From positions 7,498 through 71,497 of the forward strand of contig NZ_JAHKRM010000028.1 in the NCBI RefSeq assembly GCF_019396345.1: DNA of 64,000 bases, written 5' to 3'. Below are positions 53,929 through 62,482 of the stretch, piece after piece. The position numbers and the translations under genes were made by a program. Under the pieces are notes generated by a model. It worked only from the letters and a program-made list of their open reading frames with translations. It was not told the origin of the DNA and did no database searches. Positions within the stretch are counted from its first letter, which is position 1; every line of letters begins with the position of its first letter. The stretch comes from Nonomuraea guangzhouensis. GTDB taxonomy: Bacteria; Actinomycetota; Actinomycetes; Streptosporangiales; Streptosporangiaceae.

Positions 53929-54620
53929 TGCTGGAGTTCGACGGGATCGACCTGGGATACGGCCGGAGCATCGTTCTACGCGACTTGTCCCTGGCCGTTC
54001 AGGACGACGGGGTGACCGCGGTGCTGGGCCACAACGGCGCCGGCAAGAGCACGCTGCTACGGGCGGCCATCGGCCTGCTCAAACCCCGTACGGGCACGAT
54101 CCGGCTGGGCGGGGAGGACATCACCGGGCTGGCCCCGCACCAGCGGGTGGCCCGGGGAATGGCCTACGTCCCGCAGGGACAGCAGTGCTTCCCACACCTG
54201 ACCACCGCGGAGAACCTCCAGCTCATCGCCGATGGCCGCCGTAACGGGAAGGCCGCCACAGCGCAGGCACTGGACCTGTTCCCCGCACTGGCCGGCCTGA
54301 TGAACCGCCGCGCGGGCCTGCTCTCCGGCGGCCAGCGCCAGCAGCTGGCCATAGCCCGGGCACTGATCACCGAGCCGAGGCTCCTGCTGCTGGACGAGCC
54401 GACCGAGGGCATCCAGCCGTCGGTCGTCATCGAGATCGAACAGACGATCCTGGCGCTGGCCGGACGTAGCGGGATGTCGGTGTTGCTGGTCGAACAGCAC
54501 GTGGGCTTCGCGGTGAAGGCGGCACAGCGGTACTACGTCCTGGAAGCCGGGCGGGTGACGTCGTCGGGCCGGGGCGGTGAGGAGGCCGAATCTGCCGTCC
54601 GCCAGGCGCTGACCGTGTGA
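53928..54620 (+). CDS. urtE: urea/amide ABC transporter ATPase
   Basis: A 230-residue LivF/UrtE-type ATPase: Walker A GHNGAGKST, signature LLSGGQRQQLAIARAL, Walker B LLLLDEPTEGIQPSV, and the EIEQTI stretch following it typical of UrtE. ATG 53928 shares one base with the urtD stop and follows GGAGG; a GTG just before (53925) is an alternative. Last gene of the operon; a small hairpin CCGATG-N5-CATCGG (54672-54688) lies 51 bp downstream. Confidence 0.93.
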   Translation: MLEFDGIDLGYGRSIVLRDLSLAVQDDGVTAVLGHNGAGKSTLLRAAIGLLKPRTGTIRLGGEDITGLAPHQRVARGMAYVPQGQQCFPHLTTAENLQLIADGRRNGKAATAQALDLFPALAGLMNRRAGLLSGGQRQQLAIARALITEPRLLLLDEPTEGIQPSVVIEIEQTILALAGRSGMSVLLVEQHVGFAVKAAQRYYVLEAGRVTSSGRGGEEAESAVRQALTV

Positions 54621-54830
54621 GGAGCGATTCCCACCCCGATACGAGCAGGTCCTGTTCGGGGGCCGCTGTCTCCGATGAACTCCATCGGGGCCTTCTGCCC
54701 GCAACCGCCTTGAGGGTCCGGAGGGGACGGCGGGCACGGGGCTGAGGTCAACTCGTTCCGCATCCCTCTGGCACGCGGACAAGGCCGAGCAGATCAGCGC
54801 CGGCAGCAGTAGAGTCAGCGTCCGTTTCAT
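54621..54830 (-). pseudogene. possible lipoprotein gene fragment
   Basis: ATG 54830 starts MKRTLTLLLPALICSALSAC, a convincing lipoprotein signal with lipobox LSAC and AAGG upstream. The frame then has no stop until it runs antisense through urtE. A second frame carries GGCGQKAPMEFIGDSGPRTG, suggesting a frameshift. This is best read as a disrupted or recently fused small lipoprotein gene; low confidence. Confidence 0.3.
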
Positions 54831-55080
54831 CCTTGCCCGCTCCCCTCACTGGGCAGTAAGCCGAAAGCGCGCCTTGCGCGGTGGGAGTACGGAACGCGTC
54901 CAGCGGCGGGTTCGATCCGATGCCGAAGAGGTCTTCGGCATCGTGCACGGACAGCGCGCCTCATCTTCGGCGTGACTGTGCGTTGTGGATCTGGAGTCCA
55001 GCCGGGCGTGGAGGCCGACTGCCGGGGCGCGTCAACCACCACAGCGAGCAATTTCGCCGCATGGGTGACGCACGATCATT
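54831..55080. other. gene-poor spacer with a 26-bp palindrome
   Basis: No gene is supported. CGATGCCGAAGA-GG-TCTTCGGCATCG (54918-54943) is a perfect palindrome apart from the 2-nt centre. CTGGA-G-TCCAG follows near 54990. Possible terminator, binding site or remnant of an element. Confidence 0.6.
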
Positions 55081-55114
55081 AAAAACGCCCCATCTCCCTG
55101 GTGGAAGATGGGGC
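55081..55114 (-). terminator. terminator of the tRNA-Val gene
   Basis: On the minus strand a 12-bp stem (GCCCCATCTTCC arm, one wobble) with loop ACCA is followed by five Ts. It starts 12 nt after the encoded tRNA CCA end. Confidence 0.88.
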
Positions 55115-55125
55115 CGCTGACGTGC

Positions 55126-55200
55126 TGGTGGGCGATACTGGGATCGAACCAGTGACCTCTTCGGTGTGAACGAAGCGCTCTCCCGCTGAGCTAATCGCCC
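55126..55200 (-). tRNA. tRNA-Val (anticodon CAC), CCA encoded
   Basis: The acceptor GGGCGAT/ATCGCCC pairs perfectly. The D-arm GCTCAGCGGGAGAGC, anticodon arm CTTCG-TTCACAC-CGAAG and T-arm ACTGG-TTCGATC-CCAGT are intact. CAC reads GUG valine codons. The CCA end is encoded (55126-55128 on this strand). Transcribed toward the terminator at 55081. Confidence 0.95.
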
Positions 55201-55625
55201 GCCCTGCGGCCCCTTGCGGCGCCGACGGGAAAACCATACCGCACTCCGGGACTGGTCGCGAAGCGGCGGGAGGCGCGGGTGGTGATTCGGGGAAAGGGTG
55301 CGGTTGCCCATCGGTGCGGCGGCTCGTTGGCATACCATCGTCGTGTTCCGGTAGGTGCCGATCGTGATCTTTTCTCAAGGAACGTTCTTGGTGGGCTCGC
55401 CGGAACAGGCTCCACGAAGCGCAAAACCCTTGTAAATACGACCCGATTGATGCCGTTTAGCCAGGTAGATGCCTAAATGTCCAGCTGTGATGTGCGTTAC
55501 AGAAGGGCCTAGGAGCGGAATCTTTCCTACAGGTTTCTTCGTTCCGCGTGATAGCTCAGGACGAAGTCCGTCAGAGCAGTGATAGCCCCGAAGAGGGGAC
55601 CTTCGACGAAAAGGTTTGGCTGACG
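55201..55625. promoter_or_regulatory. region between tRNA-Val and ssgB
   Basis: A 425-bp gap with no gene seen. It must hold the promoters of the divergent tRNA-Val and ssgB. GAACGTTC (55380-55387) and GCGGAA/TTCCGC (55515-55520 and 55542-55547) are small dyads. AT-richer patches appear at 55365-55460. No named sigma box is clear. Confidence 0.45.
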
Positions 55626-56042
55626 ATGAACAGCACCACCGTCTCCGCCGAGCTTGGCCTTCGGCTTGTGGTCCCCGACCGTACTACCGTCCCCCTGCTC
55701 GCCGGACTGAGTTACACAGCCGACGACCCGTACGCCATCCGCATGGCCTTCCACGTAGGGAACGACGAACCGGTCGAGTGGATCTTTGCCCGAGAGTTGC
55801 TGACGGTCGGCATCGTGCGACGCGTCGGCGACGGCGACGTGCAGGTCTGGCCCGCACGCGCCGACGGCGAGCGCACCCTGCACATCAGCTTGACGTCGCC
55901 GTTCGGGCAGGCACTGTTCGAAGTGCCGCTGGCGCCGTTGACCGAGTTCCTCCACCGCACCTACGAGAAGGTGCCGGCCGGCCGCGAGACCGACTTCATG
56001 GACCTGGACGCGGAGCTCACGAACATGCTCTGGCCTTCTTAA
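55626..56042 (+). CDS. ssgB: sporulation-specific cell division protein SsgB
   Basis: A 138-residue SsgA-like protein, matching the length of SsgB. The run MNSTTVSAELGLRLVVPD, then DDPYAIRMAFHVG and WIFARELLTVGI are typical, with LTEFLHRTYEKVPAGRE at the end. In Streptomyces SsgB recruits FtsZ to sporulation septa. The ATG at 55626 gives the family start; AAAAGG is rather far upstream. Single gene, probably developmentally controlled. Confidence 0.95.
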   Translation: MNSTTVSAELGLRLVVPDRTTVPLLAGLSYTADDPYAIRMAFHVGNDEPVEWIFARELLTVGIVRRVGDGDVQVWPARADGERTLHISLTSPFGQALFEVPLAPLTEFLHRTYEKVPAGRETDFMDLDAELTNMLWPS

Positions 56043-56244
56043 AACCCCTTTTTGATCTTTTACGGCTCAGCACGGTGGGCCCCACCCGCCGTACGGGGTT
56101 GAGGTCTGTCCAGGGGCACGCTCCTCCGGTGGAGGTGGTTGCGCGCCGTGACGTGCGCGTTCTTGGCCCCGATCCGGGGATTGGGCCGGCGTTTGTGATC
56201 TAGGGCGCGCCCCGCGCTGCTCGGCCGCGTACTCGAGCTTCGCC
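56043..56244. other. spacer after ssgB
   Basis: No gene is recognised; a T-run after the ssgB stop could aid termination. Short open frames here have no support. Confidence 0.4.
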
Positions 56245-56826
56245 TTGCCACAGATCGGCTACCACCGGCTCGGCTCGCCGGCGGTGTGCGTCAGCCTTGA
56301 CCTGGCGCGGCCCTGCCTGAACGGGGTCTCGCTCGATCGGAGCGGCTCCGACCACCTGACCACCGTCGAATACCGGAAAGGCGGCTCCGGAGGGAAGATC
56401 CTCCGCTGGCCCCTCGATGCGGCCACTGCCCTGCTCAAGACCGGCTCCGACGGGCTCGTACGCCCCACCGAAGGATGGACCAGTCCGGTCTGGGACCTCC
56501 AAGGCGGCGTGTTCACCGGCAACGACGGCATCCTCGTCGGGTTGTGCCCCGAGGGCTCGCCCTCCGTCACCTACATGCCAGGTGGGACGGCGAGCGTTTA
56601 CGGAGAGTTCAGGAAGTCATGCCTGCACCGCGTCACGGTCTCCGCCGACCGCGGCACGCTCGACGTCCACTACCTGACGACCGCTCCCGGCAACGCGCAG
56701 AACATCTCGTACTGGCCCGCGAGCGGGGAGGCGTGGCTGGTCAACGAATTCCGCGGAGACTACGACGGCGTGTACGCGAGCGATCGCCTGGTGCTGGCGT
56801 TGAGCTGCCCGAACCTCAACTGCTGA
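56245..56826 (+). CDS. hypothetical protein, 5' end uncertain
   Basis: About 193 residues of beta-rich protein with Cys residues (including SCPNLNC at the end), containing LTTVEYRKGGSGGKILRWPL and YMPGGTASVYGEFRKSC. I do not recognise a family. The composition suits a secreted protein but no signal peptide is present. The TTG start has no ribosome site and the frame stays open upstream, so the gene may be 5'-truncated. A paired-Cys extracellular function is only a guess. Confidence 0.5.
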   Translation: MPQIGYHRLGSPAVCVSLDLARPCLNGVSLDRSGSDHLTTVEYRKGGSGGKILRWPLDAATALLKTGSDGLVRPTEGWTSPVWDLQGGVFTGNDGILVGLCPEGSPSVTYMPGGTASVYGEFRKSCLHRVTVSADRGTLDVHYLTTAPGNAQNISYWPASGEAWLVNEFRGDYDGVYASDRLVLALSCPNLNC

Positions 56827-56881
56827 CGCCAAGCGGTCCGCGTCGTAGGGGGTATGTCGGGTTTCTGGACGTTTGCTGGGA

Positions 56882-57541
56882 TTATTGGGGTATCGCGGTC
56901 AGGGCCGCTTTCATTCTCGTAATCTCGATGTTCTGGCCCGAGTAGACGTCTTTCGCCACGCGGCGCATCTGCTGGTCCGTGCCGTTGGAGCGTTCTTCGG
57001 CGGCCATCTTCAGGGCGCCGCCGTGGTGTCTGATCATGAGCTGCAGGAACAGCCGGTCGAAGGCGGCCGCGCGGGCCGTGCGCAGGGCGTTCATCTCCTC
57101 CAGGGTGGCCATGCCGTAGCCCTCGGGGCCGTGGGCGTGGTCGGCGGGGACCGGGCGGCCGAGGGAGGCGAGCCAGGAGGACATGGCGATGATCTCGGGA
57201 CGCTGGGCGCTGGCGATCTGGTCGGCGAAGCGGCGTACGGACGGCGTGGTCGTACGGTCCTTGACCAGGCCGGTCATCTCCAGAGCCTGCCGGTGGTGCG
57301 GGATCATGCCTTCGGCGAAGCGGACGTCGGCGGCGGCCGGGGCGGGCGGCGGCTGGCCGAGGCGTTCGCCGGGCGTGGCCGTGCGCGCGGGGGTGCCCGG
57401 GCCCTGTGGGACGATCACCGGAGCGTCGGTGCCGATCGCGGACGGCTGTTCCGGCTCCCCGGCGCACGCCGACAGCGCGGGCAGCACGAGTGCCGTCGCG
57501 ACTGTGACGATGAGCGCACGCGACCGGGACATCACTGACAT
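56882..57541 (-). CDS. DUF305-domain lipoprotein
   Basis: A 219-residue secreted lipoprotein: signal peptide to lipobox LSAC (Cys26), a Pro/Ala linker, then a DUF305 four-helix domain with the paired-His motifs FAEGMIPHHRQALEM and LMIRHHGGALKMA. The His pairs could bind metal; DUF305 proteins are often linked to copper handling. ATG 57541 has GGAAG 5 nt upstream, better than 57550 or 57532. It is divergent from the LVIVD gene, with only 37 bp between starts. Confidence 0.88.
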   Translation of the reverse strand: MSVMSRSRALIVTVATALVLPALSACAGEPEQPSAIGTDAPVIVPQGPGTPARTATPGERLGQPPPAPAAADVRFAEGMIPHHRQALEMTGLVKDRTTTPSVRRFADQIASAQRPEIIAMSSWLASLGRPVPADHAHGPEGYGMATLEEMNALRTARAAAFDRLFLQLMIRHHGGALKMAAEERSNGTDQQMRRVAKDVYSGQNIEITRMKAALTAIPQ

Positions 57542-57578
57542 AGCTTCCATACTGAGCCACGAACGAGAGGGATAGCGC

Positions 57579-58943
57579 GTGATCTTCGGAAAGGTACGGG
57601 GGGCGGTGGTGTGCGCGGCGGTGTTGCTGGTGGCCGCGTGCAGCGCCGGGCCGCAGGCGGGTCCGCGAGGGGAGGATCCCTCCGGAGACGCGGGCGAGCC
57701 CGTCAACACCTCCCAGCCGACCGGTGACGCGAAGACGAGCCCGAACGTCAAGAAGGTCGCGCACATGCCCCGTACGGCGCCGCTCGACGGCGCCATGGAC
57801 TGGAACACCGACCTGGCCTTCCAGGGCGACTACGCGTACGTGGGCAACTTCGGCGGGTTCTCGATCTACGACATCAGCGACCCGGCCAAGCCGAAGACGG
57901 TCAGCCAGGTCGACTGCCCGGCGGAGCAGAACGACGTCTCGATCTACGGCGACCTGCTGATCCTGTCGATCGACGAGCCGCGCAGCGACGAGAGCTGCGC
58001 CTCCACGACGAAGAGCCAGCGCTGGGAGGGGCTGCGGATCTTCGACGTCAGCGACAAGAAGAACCCGAAGTATGTCTCGGCCGTCGCGACCGACTGCGGG
58101 TCGCACACGCACACGATGATCCCCGACGGGGAGACGCTGTACGTGTACGTGTCGTCGCCCGGCCCCGAGCCGGAGTCGGAGACCTGCCCACCGCCGCACG
58201 AACTACTCCAGGTGGTGGAGATCCCCACCAAGGACCCCAAGTCCGCCAAGGTCGTGGCGAGGCCGAACTTCTTCCCGGACCGTGCGGAGACGGGTGCCGG
58301 ATGCCACGACATCACGGCGTACCCGGAGAAGAAGCTGGCGGCGGCCGCCTGCTTCGGCGACGGCGTGCTGCTCGACATCTCCGACCCGGTCAACCCCAAG
58401 GTGCTGCAGCAGATCCGCGACGAGGAGAACTTCCAGCTCTGGCACTCGGCGACGTTCAACAACGACGCGACCAAGGTGGTGTTCGGCGACGAGCTGGGCG
58501 GCGGCTCCGCGCCGACCTGCGACCGGGACACGCCGCGGACCAAGGGCGCGGACGCGATCTACGACCTCGTGAACGGCAGGCTGGAGCGGCGCGGCTACTT
58601 CAAGATCCCGCGTGAGCAGGAGGAGAACGAGAACTGCGTCGCCCACAACGGCTCGCTCCTCCCGGTGCCGGGCAAGGACATCATGGTCCAGTCGTGGTAC
58701 CAGGGTGGCGTGTCGATCTGGGACTTCACCGACTCCGCCAACGCCAAGGAGATCGGCTACTTCGACCCGGTGCCGTACGACGGGGTCGCGGGCTCCTGGT
58801 CGGCCTACTACTACAACGGCTACATCTACTCCAGCGACATCCGCGGCGGCCTGGACGTCATCGAGATCGACGACCCGCTGACCGACCCGGCCAAGCAGGT
58901 CAAGATGGATGACTTCAACGTGCAGACCCAGAAGTCCTACTGA
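57579..58943 (+). CDS. LVIVD-repeat beta-propeller-like lipoprotein
   Basis: A 454-residue exported protein: lipobox VAAC (Cys21), acidic linker, then LVIVD-type repeats such as GGFSIYDISDPAKPKTVSQV, GLRIFDVSDKKNPKYVSAV, GVLLDISDPVNPKVLQQI and GVSIWDFTDSANAKEIGYF. Such repeats build a beta-propeller on the cell surface; function unknown. GTG 57579 has GAGAGGG upstream. Paired with the DUF305 gene in the divergent arrangement I associate with this lipoprotein type. Its stop overlaps the kinase stop by 7 bp on the other strand. Confidence 0.88.
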   Translation: MIFGKVRGAVVCAAVLLVAACSAGPQAGPRGEDPSGDAGEPVNTSQPTGDAKTSPNVKKVAHMPRTAPLDGAMDWNTDLAFQGDYAYVGNFGGFSIYDISDPAKPKTVSQVDCPAEQNDVSIYGDLLILSIDEPRSDESCASTTKSQRWEGLRIFDVSDKKNPKYVSAVATDCGSHTHTMIPDGETLYVYVSSPGPEPESETCPPPHELLQVVEIPTKDPKSAKVVARPNFFPDRAETGAGCHDITAYPEKKLAAAACFGDGVLLDISDPVNPKVLQQIRDEENFQLWHSATFNNDATKVVFGDELGGGSAPTCDRDTPRTKGADAIYDLVNGRLERRGYFKIPREQEENENCVAHNGSLLPVPGKDIMVQSWYQGGVSIWDFTDSANAKEIGYFDPVPYDGVAGSWSAYYYNGYIYSSDIRGGLDVIEIDDPLTDPAKQVKMDDFNVQTQKSY

Positions 58944-60637
58944 GGTGCCGTGATGCTCCCCGCCCGCCAGCCGGCGTAGGTGGTGGCGAAGGAGGAGGCC
59001 ACCCGGCCGGTCTCGTTGACCGCGCGCCAGGACAGGTCGAAGAAGATCGGCCTGTCGCGCGCGTCCAGCTTCAGCCTCCAGGTGAGCTGGGTGTGGGCGA
59101 GCTCGTCGGCGGTCCACCCGCCGGTGATCTCCGAGATCTTGTCCTGGACGACCCGCGGCCCCTTGGTGGTCACCAGGGACCCGGAGTACGACCGCGCCTC
59201 CCCGCTGATCCGCGGCGTCACGCTGACCACGTCGAGCAGGACGCCGATCCCGGCGGTCACGGGGAGCATCTCGGCGAAGTAGAGCGCGTCCGAGGTCTCC
59301 TTCCCGGTCACCCGCTTGCCGTCGAGGTAGACCTTCGGCTGGTCGGCGCCCTCGATGACGATCACCTGCCGGGTGTCGCCGGCCGACTCGACCCGCATGT
59401 TGAAGTCCGTGGTCATGTCGTCGGTCGCGTCGAAGACCAGCCGGCCGCGGGCCGCGCCGTAGAAGGCGCTCTGGCTCAGGCCGCCCTCGTAGGTGAAGTC
59501 GGCCAGCGGCGTCACGATGATCGCCGCCTCCATGGCCGCGACCAGCTCCGCGGGCTTGGCGGGAGGCGCGCTGACCGCAGGCTCGGGCGTGCCGGACGTG
59601 CTCGGCACCGGCGAGCCGGTGGCGGCGGCCGTGGTGATGTTCGCCCGCCCGGCCGTGCGCGCCCAGAGCAGCGCCCCGGTGACCACCAGACCCGTCGCCG
59701 CGAGGCCCGCCCCGGTCAGCACGTTCCTGCGCGCCATCAGCACACGGGTGGCGGTGATCGTCGGCGCCTGTGACTCCACCGCGCCGACAGCCGCCGGCAC
59801 ACCCTGCTCCAGCACTTCGGTCGCCGCGAGCGCACCCTGCTCCAGCCCTGTGCCTCGGTCTTCGCCGAGCAGCTCCAGCAGGACGTCGCGCGCCGTGGGA
59901 CGGTCGCCGGGGGCCTTGGCCAGGCAGCGCGCCACGATCCCGCGCAGCGGCTCCGGCAGGTCGCCCAGGCCGGGCTCGGCCTGCAGGATCCGGTAGGCGA
60001 CCGCGGCGATCGTGTCGTCGCCGAACGGCGGCCGTCCCGTGGCCGCGTACGCCATCGTGGAGCCCCAGGCGAACACGTCGCCGGCCGCCCCGACCGGCCC
60101 GTCGCCGAACTGCTCGGGCGCCATGTAGGGCGGCGTCCCGGCCATGCTCTTGGTCGCGGTGAGATCGGCGAGCCGGGCGATGCCGAAGTCGATGACCCGC
60201 GGCCCGTCCTTGGCCATCAGCACGTTGCCCGGCTTGAAGTCACGGTGCACCACGCCCGCCCGGTGGATGGCGGTCAGCGCGGTGGCCGTGCTGATGGCCA
60301 GCCGGATGAGGTCCGCGCCACGCAGCGGCGCGACCTCGGCCAGGGACGGGCCCTCGATGTACTCGCTCACGACGTAGGGCGGGTCGTTGCCGAGATCGGC
60401 GGTGATCACCCGAGCCGTGCAGAATTCGGCGACCTGCCTGGCGGCGGCGAGCTCCCGCTGGGCCGTACGGTCGATGCCGCCCGCCCGGCCGCCCGCCATC
60501 GCCTTGATCGCCACCTGCTCACCATCGGGACCCGTGCCGAGGTAGACGACGCCCTGACCACCCTGGCCGAGACGGCCGGTGATCAGGTAGTCGCCGAGCC
60601 GCGGCGGATCGCCCGGCCGGAGCGCACCGGCATCCAC
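58937..60637 (-). CDS. receptor-like Ser/Thr protein kinase
   Basis: A 566-residue membrane kinase. The cytoplasmic kinase domain has GQGGQGVVYLG, Lys45 (VAIK), HRDFKPGN with Asp133, DFGIA with Asp150, and the APE-like PPYMAPEQFG. One membrane helix (about 310-332) follows, then a Ser/Thr/Pro-rich linker and an extracellular domain of about 190 residues that resembles the LppX/LprG lipid-binding fold in pattern (inference). GTG 60637 follows the pabC stop by 4 bp, so it is coupled to the folate genes. Its ligand is unknown. Confidence 0.9.
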   Translation of the reverse strand: MDAGALRPGDPPRLGDYLITGRLGQGGQGVVYLGTGPDGEQVAIKAMAGGRAGGIDRTAQRELAAARQVAEFCTARVITADLGNDPPYVVSEYIEGPSLAEVAPLRGADLIRLAISTATALTAIHRAGVVHRDFKPGNVLMAKDGPRVIDFGIARLADLTATKSMAGTPPYMAPEQFGDGPVGAAGDVFAWGSTMAYAATGRPPFGDDTIAAVAYRILQAEPGLGDLPEPLRGIVARCLAKAPGDRPTARDVLLELLGEDRGTGLEQGALAATEVLEQGVPAAVGAVESQAPTITATRVLMARRNVLTGAGLAATGLVVTGALLWARTAGRANITTAAATGSPVPSTSGTPEPAVSAPPAKPAELVAAMEAAIIVTPLADFTYEGGLSQSAFYGAARGRLVFDATDDMTTDFNMRVESAGDTRQVIVIEGADQPKVYLDGKRVTGKETSDALYFAEMLPVTAGIGVLLDVVSVTPRISGEARSYSGSLVTTKGPRVVQDKISEITGGWTADELAHTQLTWRLKLDARDRPIFFDLSWRAVNETGRVASSFATTYAGWRAGSITAPQ

Positions 60638-60641
60638 CTGA

Positions 60642-61472
60642 TCAGGGGTTGAGGTCGGCGGCGGCGTGCTCGGCGAAGATCCGCATCGCCTTCGCGGTGA
60701 TCGGCCCCGGCGCCACCGGCAGCTCGGTCTCGTCGACCAGCTTGATCGGCTGGATGTCGCGGGTGGTGGAGGTGAGGAACGCCTCCTCGGCGGTGTAGAG
60801 CGCCGACATCGGTACGTCGGTCTCCTCGCCGCCGCACCATTCGAGCACCAGCGCCCTGGTGACGCCGGCCAGGCAGCCGGACTCGAGCGTCGGGGTCAGC
60901 AGCCGGCCGTCGCGGACGATGAAGATGTTGGAGCCGGTGCCCTCGCACAGGTTGCCCGCGAGGTTGCCGAAGATGGCCTCGCCGCCGCCGCGCGCCTTGG
61001 CGTAGGCCAGGGCCTTGGCGTTGTCGCCGTAGGAGATGCTCTTGACGCCGGACAGGGCGCCGAGCTCGTTGCGCGGCCACGGGACGACGGTGACGTTCGC
61101 GGTGCCGGGGAACGGCTTCTGCTCGTCGACGATCACGACCGACGTGGTGCCCTGGTCACCGCGGTCGGAGCCGAGAGGGCCCGGGCCGCTGGTGTAGGTG
61201 ACGCGGATGCGGCCGAGCGCCCAGGTGGGGGCGGCGGCCAGGCACTTGCCGATGCCGTCGGCGATGGCCTCGAGGTCGGGCGCGGGCAGGTCCATGCGCT
61301 GCGCCGACAGCGCGAGCCGGTCGAGGTGCCTGGTGAGGGCGAACGACTCGCCGTGCACGATCTTGATGGTCTCGAAGACTCCGTCGCCGACCATCAGCCC
61401 GTGGTCGAACACCGAGACGGTCGCGGCCGCGGGGTCGAGCAGCTCCCCGTTGACCCAGACAGGGATAGTCAT
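60642..61472 (-). CDS. pabC: aminodeoxychorismate lyase-type class IV PLP enzyme
   Basis: A 276-residue fold-type IV enzyme. VFDHGLMVGDGVFETIK is family-typical, the PLP Lys is in GVKSISYGDN, and EGTGSNIFIV with LESGCLAGVTR complete the site. Paired with pabB it would make 4-aminobenzoate for folate; a branched-chain aminotransferase role is less likely given the neighbour. ATG 61472 has AGGAGG. Its start overlaps the pabB stop (ATGA). Confidence 0.9.
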   Translation of the reverse strand: MTIPVWVNGELLDPAAATVSVFDHGLMVGDGVFETIKIVHGESFALTRHLDRLALSAQRMDLPAPDLEAIADGIGKCLAAAPTWALGRIRVTYTSGPGPLGSDRGDQGTTSVVIVDEQKPFPGTANVTVVPWPRNELGALSGVKSISYGDNAKALAYAKARGGGEAIFGNLAGNLCEGTGSNIFIVRDGRLLTPTLESGCLAGVTRALVLEWCGGEETDVPMSALYTAEEAFLTSTTRDIQPIKLVDETELPVAPGPITAKAMRIFAEHAAADLNP

Positions 61473-62482
61473 CTATTTCCTCCTGAGGATGCCAGTGCGA
61501 TGAGCCTGGACGCCTTCAGCTCGGTCTCGAGCCATTCACGCCGGGGATCGCTGCCCCAGGTTATGCCCGCGCCCGTGCCGAAGCGGATCTCGCCGCCGGA
61601 GATCCAGAATGTCCGGATGCCCACGGCCAGCGCCGCCCTGCGACGGTCGGCGTCGACCCAGCCCACTGCTCCACAGTATGGCCCGCGCGGCTCCGGTTCG
61701 AGCTCATTGATGATCCGCGACGCGGACGATTTGGGGGCGCCGGTCACCGAGCCGGGCGGGAACGTCGCCGCGAACAGCTCCGGCCAGCCCGCCCCCGGCG
61801 CGAGCCTGGCCCGTACGGTCGACACGAGGTGGACCAGCCCGGGATGCTCCTCGACGGCGCAGAGCGACGGCACCTCGACGGAGCCGACGGCGGCGACCCG
61901 GCCGAGGTCGTTGCGGACCAGGTCGACGATCATGACGTTCTCGGCGTAGTCCTTCTCCAGCAGGTCGTCGGCGGTCACGCCGGTGCCCTTGATCGGCCTG
62001 GACTCGACCAGGTCCCCGTCACGCGACAGGTACAGCTCGGGCGAGGCCGACACCACGCTCAGCCCGGGCACCTGGACGACGGCCGCGTAGGGGGCCGGGT
62101 TGCCGACGGCCAGGCGGGCGGCCAGGGCCAGCGGGTCGGCGTCGTGGGGCACCGGCGCGGTCAGGACGCGGCAGAGGTTCGCCTGGTAGACCTCGCCCTG
62201 CTCGATGTAGTCGCGGATGGCCTGGACACCGCGCTCGTAGGCGGCCTGATCGAGGGAGCTGTGCCACTGGTCGGAGGCGGGGCCGTGCCACGCGGTCCTG
62301 GGTGTGGGCAGGGGTGCCTGGCGTACGTGGTCGAACCGGGCGCACGTCACCTTGCCCTCGTAGCCGACCACGACCGCCCACCAGCCGTCGCCGTCGAGGG
62401 CGGCGAGGTCGGTCGTCAGGTCGCGCAGGCCGGTGGCGAGGAGGTCGCCTACGCGGGCGTAGCCGTCGTACACACCTGCCAT
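61469..62482 (-). CDS. pabB: aminodeoxychorismate synthase component I
   Basis: A 337-residue chorismate-binding enzyme that aminates chorismate. QGEVYQANLCRVL, the signature FPPGSVTGAPKSSASRIINE and the closing GTGAGITWGSDPRREW are all present. It lacks an N-terminal glutaminase, so a separate PabA is required. ATG 62482 has GGGAG upstream; the frame is open further only through the overlap with the LysR gene end (62449-62482). Confidence 0.92.
   Translation of the reverse strand: MAGVYDGYARVGDLLATGLRDLTTDLAALDGDGWWAVVVGYEGKVTCARFDHVRQAPLPTPRTAWHGPASDQWHSSLDQAAYERGVQAIRDYIEQGEVYQANLCRVLTAPVPHDADPLALAARLAVGNPAPYAAVVQVPGLSVVSASPELYLSRDGDLVESRPIKGTGVTADDLLEKDYAENVMIVDLVRNDLGRVAAVGSVEVPSLCAVEEHPGLVHLVSTVRARLAPGAGWPELFAATFPPGSVTGAPKSSASRIINELEPEPRGPYCGAVGWVDADRRRAALAVGIRTFWISGGEIRFGTGAGITWGSDPRREWLETELKASRLIALASSGGNR

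Noticed and set aside
54621-55200. Integrated element at tRNA-Val
   Set aside because: No integrase, no second attachment repeat and no element genes are visible.
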